Of a stretch of DNA of 64,000 nucleotides, positions 44,388-57,959 are shown in pieces. Position numbers and translations under genes: made by a program. The notes below the pieces were generated by a model. That model saw only the letters and a list, made by a program, of their open reading frames with translations. It was not told the origin of the DNA and ran no database searches. Each line of letters begins with the position of its first letter. Position 1 is the stretch's first letter. Source of the DNA: Galdieria partita (taxonomy: Eukaryota > Rhodophyta > Bangiophyceae > Galdieriales > Galdieriaceae); assembly GCA_025991245.1 (NCBI GenBank), contig BQMJ01000016.1, positions 205,720 through 269,719 on the forward strand, in the 5' to 3' direction.

Positions 44388-45220
44388 TTGGGTTTCTCTA
44401 CTCTTGAAGTGCTCTTAGTTTTTCCAGAATTGTCGATGGTTGACTGTTGATATTTGGAGTGTACCATTTTTGAAATTTTCCAGACTTTCTCAGTGTGTAT
44501 AGAGAGTAACGGAAATTAGAGTATATGCTGTTGACTTTAGTTGGATTGCTGTATTTGTCAAGGTCAATTCACGGAACGTTGTCTACACGGGTACTTGTTA
44601 TGTGAGTCCTAATGATATGATGTCATTGAGAGTTTTCCTACACAGGGCTGACAAAGTAGATAGAGTCAATAATTGATGCTCCATTTCTTTGCAATTGAAT
44701 CGTACTCTATGGATTATGAAACACTTGATCTGTACATAAGCTGAATTAGAAGCTGATTAGTTGTCTTTTATCAACATGCTTGTCTTTAAAATGACAACTT
44801 CTGTGTCATTGCTATTAGGGGCTGATTACTTCTCGAACAGTTTCATTAACAAAGATTCGTTTATCTGACAGACTTTATCAACGAGCTTCTTGAATCTGAA
44901 TGATTGTTTGGATGAAAAGCATGTCTCGAATTTGAAACAAGGTGATCTATACATCTAACGATACCCAATAAAGACACTCTCCAAAGCTGTTTACTTGAAA
45001 TTAGGTTGAGTTTTGATTTTCATCCAACATGCTAACAATGACACTCCTTGGGACATCATCTATTGTTGCAAGCTAATCTGCCATCTCAGATTTTCTGCTT
45101 CCACAATGATTCTTCATTAGCTTGCCAGTCAAGAAAACATTCAAAACACATCATTTATCCTAGTCTTTGTAAATCATAAAGCTCAAAACAACTCTGCTTC
45201 CATCAAAGGATCGTAAAGCA
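44388..45220. other. Gene-free subtelomeric spacer, related to sequence near 50.7 kb
   Basis: No ORF of interest. The stretch around 44650-44800 resembles 50690-50840: both share GAGTCAA(C/T)AA(C/T)TGAT, a run related to GCAATTGAATCGTAC and a following TTATCAACAT. This points to an old segmental duplication inside the subtelomere. Confidence 0.4.
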
Positions 45221-47419
45221 TCACTTTTCTTTTTCCAACAAAACTCGAAATCTCTCAGAAAAGCCTTCTCTACAAAGAAACTCAATATAGTCTGGCACTG
45301 ATGAACTACCCTTGGCCTCCTTAAATGGTAATGGAGTAACATAAACAATACTTATGCACTGTCGCCAATCAACACCTTTGGAATCCAATAAACGAAAATC
45401 TACAATCCTTCCAGAATCATCTTCTTCTAACGTGATAGCAAGCTCTTCATTCAAAATCAAACCAATTAAGCTTAGTAACTGAGGCCTATCTGTTACTTTC
45501 ACTCGTCTCCTCTTCTTATCACGTTTTTGGCCACCTTGGGAACTTGCCGTTGATCCTTGTTTGCTCTTTGACCTCCTAGTTGATAAGTTAGCCGATTCTA
45601 AAGTATTCCATGCATCTTTCTTGAAAGCTGGCAAAAAAGAGTTTTCAATAGCAGCAGAGTCACGATTATGATTGTAAAATGAAGATACAGATACTTGAAA
45701 AAAGTATATGTGCCATTGAGAATTCACAGTATCCACAAAAATATAGTCAAATCGAGGATATCGCTCTGCCGGTAATATCCAACAGGAATGAGTAAACTCT
45801 TTCATTGGAGGATCAAATTCATCTCTAATCAACCGAACCCAACTATTACAAGATAAACTCAAGTTCCTATAAGGTTTGCTATCGGAGCGGATAGTCACTT
45901 CTTCTGTTCTACTGATAAACCACAAAAAGAATAATTTTTCAAAAGTCTGTCCTCTTGTGCTTGGATCACTTCGATAAAGATGAAAAAGTTCAGCCAAGTA
46001 ATTCTCAGAAGCATATCTTTTAAGGAAAGAGAATAACAAGATATCACGTGCAATACTGTTGTAAAAACGCAAATAGGAGCGATTGACAACAATTAGTAAT
46101 CCGCGATCTCTATATGCTCCGTCTGCCAACGTAACACTAGGAGCCTTCCTGTCCATGAATAGTTCATACAACATACTGTAAAAATCATCCCTATCTTCCT
46201 CATACTTAAGGCTTCTGACATAGGTTCTATGTTTTTTCTTCATCCCCGGAAGGCATTCTGAGGTGAAATCAGTCTTCAAATCCTGAAAACTTGCATTCGG
46301 AAGGTCTTTGGCAAGTCTTACCATTTTGGCTATCATTCTAGGAACTAACCCAGTAAGTTCGACAACTATATCTGAATTTTCACGAAGAATGGAGGGATAA
46401 TCAGGTAAATCTTGCCACAAGTCAAATTCTTTGAAACTTAGCGGTTCCAAATATTGTTTGATATCTCCATAACCACTAGGCAAAGTATCTTCAAACTGAT
46501 GATGCTGTGAACCTGCAAGAAGAACTCCACAATAAGGCTATTCAAGTAAATTAAAAAGTCATTATAACAAAAATAGAACACTACTTACTGTGTTCATCAC
46601 TTCAAAATCAATGTAAAACTGGAAAAAATCCGGCCATCTATTTATTTCATCACCAAACTCGCTCCACAACGCATTATGTTCATCTACAATCAACATATTG
46701 CGTGGTGCAAGCTGCATCATAATATCTCGAATATCTGAAGCCAGAGATATATCTTTCACTTTCATGGCAAAATAAATGACATCTTTAAGGGGGGCACCAT
46801 TCAAAGATCGATACCAAGATGACTCGAAACTTGGCATTTCTTCTAAAATGTCTGCATTCATAAAAAGCAACGTTTTCAAGTAAAGAGAAACCATTTGAGA
46901 GATGTTGCTAATGTTCGTCAACCAAGTCTCTGTGTTTCCAATATACTGCAGGGGAATCCTGCGATAACGTGCAAACACGGCAGCCATATAGAGTTCTAAG
47001 CTCTTTCCTAGACCACTTGCAGCAGAAACTATGATTTGTTGGGGTGGAAGGTTAGGAGCTCTCACACAAAGATTTTCAACGTATTTATTCCACCTCTTGA
47101 TAAACTCTCCTCTCAGAAAGATTCTCGAAATATTACTAGAAGTTGGCTGAACTGGAAAATCCTCCACAAAATACTTGGGAGCAAGCAACTGTGCTATGTC
47201 ATCAAAAGTTTCTTCTCCAACTTCAAAGACTTTTTCTCCCACTTGTACCTTCTCTCCAAGAACTGACGCGAGAGTTTTGAACAAACACTCTTGTTGAAGA
47301 TCAGGTAGGTTTGTCAACCATACATTGCTAAACTGTTCGTCAATTTTTAAACCACCTTGAAATATTTCTTCGTATCGAACAGACTCTCCGGACATATCTA
47401 AAGAAGTTTCACTTGTCAT
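45221..47419 (-). CDS. Intact P-loop NTPase with C-terminal restriction-endonuclease-like domain (Crinkler/RHS-type)
   Basis: Exons 47419-46589 and 46537-45221 (51-bp intron, GTAAGT) encode 715 aa without a break. Order of parts: an N-terminal acidic region (1-120); an NTPase domain with Walker A SAASGLGKSLEL and Walker B NMLIVDEHNALW; a YLEPLSFKEFDLWQ segment and the VELTGLVPRMI element typical of these NTPases; a helical linker; then a possible nuclease fold with Glu in RGQTFEKLFFLW, Asp in RYPRFDYIFVD and QVS in IYFFQVSVSS. A basic KRDKKRRRVK cluster looks like a nuclear signal. The layout matches the Crinkler/RHS class known from oomycetes, fungi, trypanosomes and some free-living eukaryotes. 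It could instead belong to the archaeal-type ATPases reported as expanded in Galdieria. Confidence 0.65.
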
Positions 47420-47579
47420 CCTTTGAGACGGACAAACAATCAACAATCCAAAAACAAATTATGCAATTCAGCAACACAAATTTTGCAATGCTTAGAGCTA
47501 TATATAATTCCAATTATAGATATACTTTGGAATTGAAACAAGAAATCTAGTGTTTCCTTGTTTGCTATGGAACATTGAG

Positions 47580-47912
47580 ATGCAGCTGTTTAGAGAAAGA
47601 ATATTTGAAGTGATTTCAACCTTGAGAACAATATTTAATGAAAGCATGATTTCTTTGCAGGACTTGAAAGATCAACTAAAAGCATTTGGTAAGGAAAATT
47701 TAGATGCTGTGACACTTTTATACTTGTTTTCCACTCTTCCTTTTTCATCTGTTCCACTGGTTGTTCTTATCTATCAAACAGACTATGTGGAATTTCACTA
47801 GATTAAAGAAGCTCAACTGTCTACAGAAGAATCTTCACAGTGGAAGCTATCAAAGATTAGTATCCAATGCAGACAAGAGAGAGATTCAACTCAATTTTCC
47901 TTTCAAGATTGA
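47580..47912 (+). CDS. Possible small protein gene (96 aa), unrecognised
   Basis: A weak prediction. Exon 47580-47759 and exon 47802-47912 join across a 42-bp intron (GTTGTT...CACTAG) to give 96 aa. The first part is amphipathic and helical (LFRERIFEVISTLRTIF, then ISLQDLKDQLKAF), reminiscent of a winged-helix segment, and the tail is polar. It diverges from the intact NTPase gene with about 160 nt between. A donor at 47691 (GTAAGG) would give another product. It may be a decayed fragment. Confidence 0.25.
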
Positions 47913-50900
47913 CAATTCGTCGTATACAGTTGAATATTGTTGACTACATGTGAACTTTGAACGATAAGCTGAAAATTTCTCAACTATGCAAAGTGACATC
48001 GTGTAACGACTATGATTTAGTTCAAAACTTTCTATCACTTTATGAGAATCAGAGTTTGCAACTTTCGTTACTTGCTGCAAGAAAAAAGTCTCACTCGGAA
48101 GTTATTGATAGTATGATGTTCACAATTCTGAACTATGAGTATTGAAACATTTACTTCTCCTCCTTTGGGAACCCAACTTTCAAGTTTGAAAAAGTAGGTT
48201 TGGCTTTATGTTTTGAAATATTTCTGGACACTGTCAGAATTTTCGTTTTGTCAAGACAGCGAAGTTTTCACCAAGATTGTTTTAGATCTTCAAATTTCAG
48301 AGTAACTCTGAGATGATGAGAATGGAAATTCAAGCCGAGTTGGTAAGTTCAAATCTTGCTTTGTGTCTTGCTAAAGTATTTTGAATACTTTAAAAGTACC
48401 TCATTGAGTTGTTGTTGCTTTCTTTCCTTGTTCCATCTTAAAAGGTTTTGCCAGAGCAAACAAGATTTTATCGTTGGAAGCAACGATTGTTGAACTCATT
48501 TGGGCTTATCTACTCTTGGAATCCTTTCAGGATGGTCGGTTGTTGACTGCTGAATTTTGTGCCACTATATACTATCGTTGACTTTGCTAAGGTCGCCGTG
48601 TGTTTCAAGGTACATCTGCTAAAAAATCTTAGTAAAAGTTGCTAGTACTAGTTACCCTCCATATGTCTAGGAATTCTTGATCATTGTTTCACAAAATTGA
48701 AACACAGGGTAGACCTTTACCACTAGTACTTTCACAACACAAGGATTGATTCACATTCCTGACTAACGTCTTCTGTGATAGCGTTACGACTATACATCAA
48801 CCCATTCTAGGATATGGGAAAAACTCCCTTCTTGTCAACTGTAATCAGCACTCTTTTGGAGTCCTTATTTAACCCAACCACAGGTATAGCTGGAATTGTT
48901 GAAAACGTTCGATTCACAAAACGTTAACCAAGTGTTTACAATTCAAACAATTTGGACGCTCACCATCTTAAAACTCAACGTGTTCTGTTTGGGCTTGTGA
49001 GATCAAAGGACAACTCCTTGTCAACAACGAGTCAAATCCAGTTCTACCGAATCTCCAGTTACTTTCTCGTTACTTTCACTTGGTTAAGAAATCTGAATTA
49101 TCGAGTACAACAGTGAGTCTGATTCAACTCAATGGGCTGACTTTTCACTGACAGTCTGTAAACGAATTCCAACGATACAACTCCCTAACACAAAAAGAAG
49201 AGAGCTTCAACAGTCTTTTAACTCTCTATTCAAGGTTCTTTTGGAAATTTCTCTACAAGTACACAAGAAACGATATAGTTTGTACCTTTTAAAGGCATCC
49301 TTTCATACCACCTCCTTTCTAAGCTCTTCCAAACGTTCTTTCGTTAGAATTTGTTGGTTGAGGACAGGAGCTAAATAGTTGTTTTATGCAACCCACTTCA
49401 AAGTGGATAAAGTCTGTCTATGAAAACTTTTTTGAGTACCAACGAGAAATATCTTAAGAATAGGCTAGGAAGTTTTTCTTTTTTTTGGATACTGTTTAAA
49501 TCTGGGTTGTTTTAGTCGTAACTTTGTAGCCACTAGGTTCGAAACTTGTGGTAGATTACTCGACATCAGAGTTCAAAAGAGACTTATCTGCAGAAAACTT
49601 GTCAAGGGAGAGGTTTGTTACGATAGTACAAGGGAGATTTTTTGGAAAGAACTACCATAGCTTTGCACATTCTTCGTTCTTTAGATAAAAACAGTGTAAA
49701 AGAGGACACTTTTGTTGTAGTAGTAGTAGTAATATCATCGGTGCCTTCAACCTGAACGAGTTGTATATACATACCTATGGAAAAGTTTATTTTACTAAGA
49801 TTAGCCAAAACATGATTGAACCAAATTGAAGTTTTGGTTAATATCCAAAGTATTTTCAAAAGCAAAGCAGAGGACAAGGTATTATGTACGAAACCAAGCT
49901 TTGGTCACTACGATATGATGGACCAGTGTATATTGAATTGATAAAGTGCAGAGATCTTGATAAATATGTATTTGAAAAAAATTGTCTGGTAAAAGAATGA
50001 ATGATTAGGATAAGGAAACAAGATTGTCCAAGAATATATCAAACTTCGAGAACATATCCATGTTTAAAGCTGCTTTGGAAGATAGTTTGAATCCGAATTT
50101 GAAAGCACAATTCATTGAGTTTGGTCAATTACACATGCTCTATCTTTTCATTTCAGTTGTTTTATCGATATTCATGATATGTATAGATTGTTTGCAAAGA
50201 AATGAGCATGGTAAAAGAAAGATGACTCGTTCAAGTAGATACTACTCAAAAATTATTAACTTGAATTATTCTGTTGATTGATAAATTTTATTCAAAAGAT
50301 CAAGAGTTCTAAAGAAAGTTGTTGATTTTTAGGACTTTGTATACTCAAAAGACAATCAATCAACCGTTTCTTTTCATTCTACTTCACGTGTCAGTAAAAC
50401 TCTTCTCCTCTTAAAATTCTTTCTGGTAAAAATTTGAAGCTTTGGCAGTATGTAAGAGAGTATGGAACAGAAAGAGGATACATTCATTTTTATTTCTCGA
50501 ATAGTGAAAAGTTGCAAAAAGTAACAACAAAAAAAGGCCAAGAGATTGCACAATAGAGATAATCATACTATACAAGGAGAAGCTACTTAATTCAATTATT
50601 TTTAAAAAGTCAAAATTGAACAAGACAGTTATTTCATAAGAGTACATGACGCTATGCCATTATGGACAGTTTTCATATATAGCTTTTATACAAAATAGAA
50701 AGAGTCAACAACTGATTCTTTATTTTCGCAATACAATTGTACAAAAATAGAATATGCGACACTTGGTCTATGTATTCAAGCAAATTGAGAAAATTGACTG
50801 GATTCTTTATCAACATATTTGTGGGTAACATACAAATTATATACATGTGTCACTTCCAGTATGTACTTAAACGTTTTGTTGATAATAGAAATACTCGACC

Positions 50901-52990
50901 ATAATGTATAAACTCTGATCTGCACAAGTCTAAAAAGTCTTTGATACTGGTAACACAAAATTCACAGTCCTCCAAGTTGCAAACAGTTCAGAAAGACATT
51001 GATCAGCACAAGTGTTCACTCTACTTGTCGAAATTTCTCTATGACAACTTAGCGACTGCACACCCAATCGTTCCAAGTTGTGGGAAACACGCCCTTCTTC
51101 TTGAAAGTGGTGGATTATACTTTCTTGAAGTGATTACTATCGACTGGAGCTCAATGTTCTCCAAATCAATTTGAAACCAGTAAATCTTCAAGGTAAATAA
51201 CAAAGGTGAGTTTATCTCAATATACAATGGCGGGCTTTACTCTCAGGGGTATGTCAACGACCATTCTAACACAACGGTTCTCTTCAAATAATGCAACGTT
51301 AGAGAATCAATAGTATTCTAGGTAAACCTTTGAGTGGAAGGTTCCCTTGGAAAGTTTTCACTAGGTACACATGAAACTATATGGCGTGTGCACTTTTGAC
51401 GATACTCGAAGAGCTCTTCAACGTCATTTTGTCCAATCTCTCTTTGTGATTGTTTTGCTCAACTTTGGCTGTAGTTGCTTTGTTACCACCTGTTTTGAAG
51501 TGGATAAAATTGTTCCTTTTTATGAAAATATAAGTAGTTGAATTTAGAGGAGAACTTTTTAGTACGAAAAAAACTTTGAAGTTTTATGACTTTGCACTTT
51601 TTGAAATACCAGCCAAGGCCCGGTTTGGTTTGTTCGTTTCCTGTCAACGACTTGGCTTGAACCTCAAAGTCGCTTTCAAGTTCTTGTCGAATGCAGCGTA
51701 GGTACTGCTCGAGAATTTGCTGATCTTTTGTTTTTGGTCTGTTTGAAGACGTTGATCCTGCGGAGTAGTGGGGAACCAGTCGGCACAAAGGCTCCAAATA
51801 GTCTTTGACCTTGAATCCTTGTCCCACTCTAGTCTTCCAATGTAACTTGGTTTTTCCAATTGATTTGTACTAGTAATTGTTGTCCTGTGAACAACAGATG
51901 AGGACTCTCTCTTGTGGAACAATTACCAAGATCGTTTGTAACGATCGAAGTATATTCTGAGATGAGTCTCTTTGGCTCTTCACAAAAACGATTCTTTTCA
52001 TTGTCAGCTTTTGTCTACTGAGAATGTATTGTCCAAGTGGAGAGGGGAGGTTGTCTCGTGGCAACTGAACTGCGCAGTTCAACTGTGAGTTGCTGTTTCG
52101 AAAACGGACGTGAACAGAGTTTGTACACCCACTTTGAAGCATCTTTACGTCGTTGTTTGCTAATCTTACTTGACGAGGTCACTTGAAGGATGCAATTTCG
52201 AAACAAGACTTGGAAGAAAAAGAGTGTCTGATGGGAAAAACTTTCACAAAAGAGAGGCTTCGCAACTCGTCGACATAGTGTATGTTTGGAATAGCTACCT
52301 TAGTCTTTTGTGCTCAAGTCTATAAATACTTAGCAGTTGACAGTTTGTGAGACACAGTTTTGGAAAGGATATTGTTTGAATAATATTACTGTTGGGACTT
52401 AAATAGCGCTGTTTTCCTATTTGGAAATCACAATCAACTATACAAGGTATAATTCTATAAAAAGCCTGAGAAATACAAAATATACCAATTGACAACTATC
52501 CACGAATTTATAAATACATTGCTCATTTTAGACAGCGATTCTTTCTGCATATTAAATTACTCGACTGAGCAACATTCCTAGAAATGCGCAAGATATTCCA
52601 GGATCTTCCTACGTTGCAAAGCAAAATTGAGCAAGAAATGAATATTTTATTCTTGATGCCCTGTTTACTTGAACGATCGATCTTCAACTGGTGGGTACGG
52701 TTGCTAAAATTTTATTTTCGTAGAAGTCTAGCGTCCGTGAATGAATACAGGCTGAATTTCGTGACTAGTTAATTATACAATAAGAACTCTAGCCAACATT
52801 TGGATTGTCATAATGATAAAAATGTCTGAAAGGCAAGGAATTTTTTCCTTTCAATTGATAATGAAAAATGTACACGATCGTAATTTCATTTATAGACAAA
52901 TTACCTTGTCATTTACATACAAACGAGAAAGACTTTTAGCCAAGAAGAAAGACAAACACCAACTGCAATACACAGTACAAAAAAGACCAT
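47913..52990. other. Gene-poor subtelomeric region with duplicated segments and coding remnants
   Basis: About 5 kb without a convincing gene. Diverged duplicate blocks are visible: 49130-49560 resembles 51240-51600 (shared CACTTCAAAGTGGATAAA and TTTGAAGTGGATAAA landmarks), and 48300-48560 resembles 44460-44250. A short frame at 50060-50281 encodes about 73 residues with one membrane helix (LYLFISVVLSIFMICI), but I see no support for expression. No transposase or reverse transcriptase was recognised. Confidence 0.45.
51483..52206 (-). pseudogene. Frame-broken coding remnant, family unknown
   Basis: Three or four overlapping minus-strand frames succeed one another, none starting with ATG in a sensible place. 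They include protein-like stretches such as DASKWVYKLCSRP, YLEPLCRLVPHYSAG and DQQILEQYLRCIRQELESD. Composition is more balanced than in the flanking AT-rich DNA. The best explanation is a decayed gene or a fragment carried into the subtelomere; a spliced gene with small introns is possible, but I could not build one. Confidence 0.3.
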
Positions 52991-52999
52991 TATAGAAGG

Positions 53000-55900
53000 A
53001 AAATACAATTGATAATATCTAAAAAGTCGAATCTTGGCAATTTGGATATGCTTTAACCCAATTCAGGAGAGGCGAGACTAAACGTTTAGCCACTTTGAGT
53101 AACAAAGGTGTAAACAGAGAGACTTCAAAGAATCAACGCAAATTCTTAAAACAAGATAAAGACTAGAATTGTCCATTCAAGTTTTACCAATCAGCCAATC
53201 AGAATTATTCATAATTGGACAGAGCTGGGACCAATGCAGTAGAGCTATCACCCAACGCCAAAAAAAGAAAGTTCTCGTATCGCTTCATAAGAAAAATTTT
53301 ATTATGAAGAACAACTATACAAAAATGCTTCTAAGACCACAGTTTAAAAGAAAAGCTTCAAACAACCCAATATCAATCAAAACAATAAATAGAGATGCAA
53401 GACAATTGACATGAGAAGCTTTATCTATCACAGAAACTTATTGAAGACAACATGTACTTGTGAGAGTTTCACATAGAATATTCAATTGAAAAGAGAAAAA
53501 GAAAACCAAAAATTTCTGGCAACAACAATATTAGCTCAAAGCAAACTACTCAGCCAAAACAAGGACAAACACAATTAAATTTTTAAATTACAGGAAGTCT
53601 AGGAGAAGAAAAGGTTTACGAAATTTTATGTAAGCCATTGGCGAATTAAAACAATTAGGAAAACATATAAAAGCGGACCATACAAAAAGTTCAGGCTAAA
53701 ATACATTAAAACTATAAAGTTGTCTATAATGCACAATGCTGAAATCATTTCCAATTACACTGTGATTTGAAAAAGAAAAAAAATCGACATAAAAACACCT
53801 AAAATAGTACCTGGAAAATATTACATATTCAAAAACCATACACACTCAACGAGAAGAAATGCAATTTTACAAAGAAACCTCTCTTCTTTACAAGAGACTA
53901 AATTAGAAAGTGATATCTGTGAAACCAATTGTAGCAAGTAATATATAGAACCGTAGTAGATTGTGTTGCAAATGAAAAACTTGTTGCATTGTCGATTTTA
54001 CTAGGCTGAATTAGAATCCAAGCTGGGTCGTTGGGAAATCCAGTAAGAAGTTATTTGAGTTCACATGAGGGTGCATTGATTCATTTCCCCTCACTTTCCT
54101 GTATTGCATTTTGGCTGTCATGGGCTGTGTTTTGTTCTACGTAGCCAATTCTCGACAAGATTCAAAAATTTTTCGAAATCTTTTTAAAGCAGATATTTGT
54201 GGAAAAAAAAGTTGTAGAAATTGGTTTGTATATACTAATTTGTGTTTTCTTGTTTCATATGAACTTTTTCACGATTAGCCAAGAGTAAGCTCCATTTGTC
54301 TAAAAAATGGCTAGAGTGCTATTTATTTGTAAATATAAAAATAAGTAGTGGTCGAAATCAACAAAAATGGAGGAGTAAAAGAATCGAAGTTACCAAGCTC
54401 TTCTTTCATACTCCATTGTCCTCTGGAAAAGTTGAGCAAAGACCAACGATTGATTCAAAATCTCTATGGTGCATTTTTGCATGCATGATGTAGTTAAAAA
54501 TTCTTGATCCAGATTGCAAGTACACTAGAATATTTACAGGTAGAGCTTCTCCTGCAGTGTCTCAAATACCACAATGTTTCAAGTTGAGCCGTTAACAAAG
54601 ACTGCTAGTTTCAACCTTGCTCTTGCTCTCTATTCAAACGTAGAAATGAATATGTACCTCAGTAGAAGGCATTCATTTTATTTCTATTCGCCAAGTACCA
54701 ATTTAAACGCTAGATAAGTATGAAAAGCAAAACGCATTGAAATTTCTTATGGTAAAAATGGAAGAAATAGAATTTCGATTGGAGGACTTCCCAAACAAAG
54801 AGTTTCAAATAGAAAATTCTAGAGAGAAGAGCTAGGAAGAAACCAAAATATTATGCAATGCATACTAAAAGACTAAAAAAGTATTTAAAGATAAGAAAAC
54901 AAAGAAGAACAAATTGATTGTAGAGAAAAAGAGTGAAAGTACAATATGACCAATAAGGAAAAATGCCACGCAGTGATATAATCTTCTAATAGTTATCTCG
55001 CAAAGTATTGACCAGGTAGACATAAAGCAACAAGAAAGAGGAAGAACAGCTGACATGATGGAATATTAATGTTGTCATTGTTAACTGCTTCTTTCAATTG
55101 AAAGCCTTTTTTATGGCATATGCATGGTATGGCTTACTTTTGGTTCAATATGTATACCATCAGCAAAGTAGCATTATAGTATACAAAGATACTCACAGAA
55201 TGAAATAAGGAGTATACAATGATCATAAGAAAGTAAAACCCTGTTTTGCGAAATTGCTAAGTGATAGATAGGACAACGTAAGGAAAAAATAGGGCGAAAC
55301 AAGGTTGTACTCTTCAAACCACTGTCAGCGAATCGAGAAAGACTCTGATACAGTATACGGTAAATAGTACTGTTGCAATAAACGGAAAGCGAAGCCAATT
55401 TAGTTTTGCAAGATTTCAAGTAAATAATGAATCATGTTAGCTCCAACCAAATGAAAACGTTTCCCCAAAACAAGTACTAGAGAAAATTCATGATCAGTCA
55501 AAAGCTGTACAAGTGCACGAGTATGTTAGGGGATGAAGATTTCATAGGAGAAGATGAATTGACACGAATGGATCAACAAACAAAACAAAACTTAAACACT
55601 ACCCAATATGAAAGCAACAAGGTAAGTCAAAATATGTGAATTATTAAATAATTCTTTGCTTTATAACTTTGGTTTCACGAGAACATAATTCATTGAAGGA
55701 AAGCTCATGACGTATGTCAGAGCAAACTAGACAATTCTATTTTATTTAAATCTTTGTAACGTTTCCTTCTTTCGTAAACTTATAGACTAATAAATGAACG
55801 ATACAGATAGCTATTTTGAAAATAACCCATAGAGAAAAGAAAGACATCAAGAGAAATAGAATCTCTAGAAATTTGAAGAATTCTCATATACTACGTGTCT

Positions 55901-57950
55901 TTATTGAATAAGTATATCTCTAATTGTTTTCTTCAACGGACATTGATCGATAATGCAAAAGATAGTAAGAAGAAGTGTCCAAAATGCATGTTCAACGAAA
56001 AACCTACCAAACACTCAGTAGGAAACAATTCAGTACTTTTGTCAAATTGAAATAGTTAAAAGAAATTTTATATAGTTAAGGAGAGAAACAAAAACAACAG
56101 GATAATTTCAAAGAACAAGAATAAAAATACAACAAACTCATGGAGGAAAAGTGCAATTGAGAGATATGTTTCTCTACAAGTTGTCAATCAAAGCATAGTC
56201 AAACTGACATAAAGCATATAATATTCAAATTGCTACAGACCAACATTGAACTTTTGTGGCTAGATTGCTAACTGTTTAATCATTTGAGGCTTTTTTATGT
56301 CAAAAGCGTGGCTTGCTTCATATTCCTTATATATATCAACAGTACAATTCGTGTATAATATAATGTCGATCAACATAAAATAGAACAAAATGGATGCAGT
56401 TACCATAAGAAAGCAAAACAACTTTTTAAAAAGAAGGTTTCCGATAAAAGATACCACATAGTAGCAACCAACAGTTGCAAGATTCTACTTTTCGAAAAAC
56501 TGTCGCTTTTCAATATCGAAAACGACTATAGTGAAACAAGCCATGCAATAGTTAACTGTAAAAGTTACCAGGTTTAGATTTCGCAATATATCAAATTCAT
56601 AACCAAATTGTTCAGCTCCCCCCAAAAAAATAAAAACTTCAATAAAAGTGAAAAAAATGGAACAATTAAATATCGCTAACATGCAATACCAATACAACTG
56701 TGGGGGTGATTCCAAAAATTTCAAAGGAAGAATTACTTTGCCACTCGAGATAAATTGGCAAAATCACTAAAATCTTGAAGAATCTTGACACAATTTCACA
56801 AGTATGTGACCGAGTCTAAACCACTTAATTTTATACTCTACTACATTTTTTTTCGACGACCTAGTGAATTGAGAAAAACACATGCCTTTTAGAAAAAGGA
56901 ATGAAAAGTCGTTTTGTTTCAAATAAAAAAAATTTGTTTTTCTGAAATTATCTACGATCTATTAGAAGAGCAATAAAAATATCGTCTCGAATAGAGTCTA
57001 TGAAAAAAGGAAGAATTTAGGGAGATCGGCCAATGTGAAAAAATTGAAGAATTTCAATACATTATTTGCCCTTTATGGCATAAAAACTTCTAGTTGTTCT
57101 CAGGGATAAACAGTAGGTGATAATTCGAAATTCAGTAAAAAGAAAAGTAAAAGAAATCTGCGTATAGAAAAGATCAATATATTCTTATCTCAAACCGTTT
57201 AGTACATAGGTGAAATAGAACCTAGGAAAACTTCATTACGCATTCAAGGGTTATAAGACATAAAACACAAAAGAAAAACAGACAGTAGTACTAGAAGAGA
57301 AATGATCAAACAAGTGAACTTTCTAAAATGTGAACAAAGAGCCTAAACGACAATTGAATCTTCTAGCTCATTCATTCTTAAAACGTAACAATTGAACAAA
57401 AATCTGTGACATAAGAGTGCACACTGAAAAGCCGAGAAAGAGATTCAGAATTTGACATAGTAGAGAATAGATACAAGGCGGTTCAAAAAAGTTACCAAAA
57501 CACAAGATGTTGCATTCGAGAATCTAAGAATAGCATAAGCACTGTTTATTTTTTGCTAAATATGTATACCGACACTATATTTCAAGTAAGGCTACTCAAA
57601 GAATGAAGCAAGCAGTGTCTCAGAAACGACTTACCAAATGGTTAAATTTTCGATAGCATAGTACCGTAGAATACAATAAAATGACCAAATAACAATACTT
57701 AGAATTTTGCTATATAAGACAAATTTCTAAAAACGATTCTAACAAGGTAAGGTTCAACCACGAAGATCCTGGCGAAACCATTGAAACAAAAGTTTCGAAA
57801 CTATCCATATTCAAAGCTTATTATTATGTATGCCCTGAAGACAGCAGCGATCTTAGTAGCTTTTTCGTTGAGTTTGTCTTTTTATATAGGTACTACATTG
57901 TTGCGATGATGTTCTTTGTTTACTGATTTTTCTTATTATGTCACCAAGGC
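53000..57950. other. A-rich, gene-free subtelomeric DNA with dispersed diverged repeats
   Basis: The plus strand is strongly A-rich and T-poor. No ORF beyond chance length carries a domain. Blocks at about 55100-55300, 56280-56440 and 57540-57640 share an order of landmarks (TTTTATG..., a TATGTATAC or similar run, then CATAAGAAAG), suggesting diverged copies spaced by roughly 1.2 kb. No tRNA, rRNA or mobile-element gene was recognised. Confidence 0.45.
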
Positions 57951-57959
57951 ATAAAAGTT

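Noticed and set aside
50060-50281. Short ORF with a membrane helix
   Set aside because: Single-helix ORFs arise readily in AT-rich DNA; no splice signals, neighbours or homology support it.
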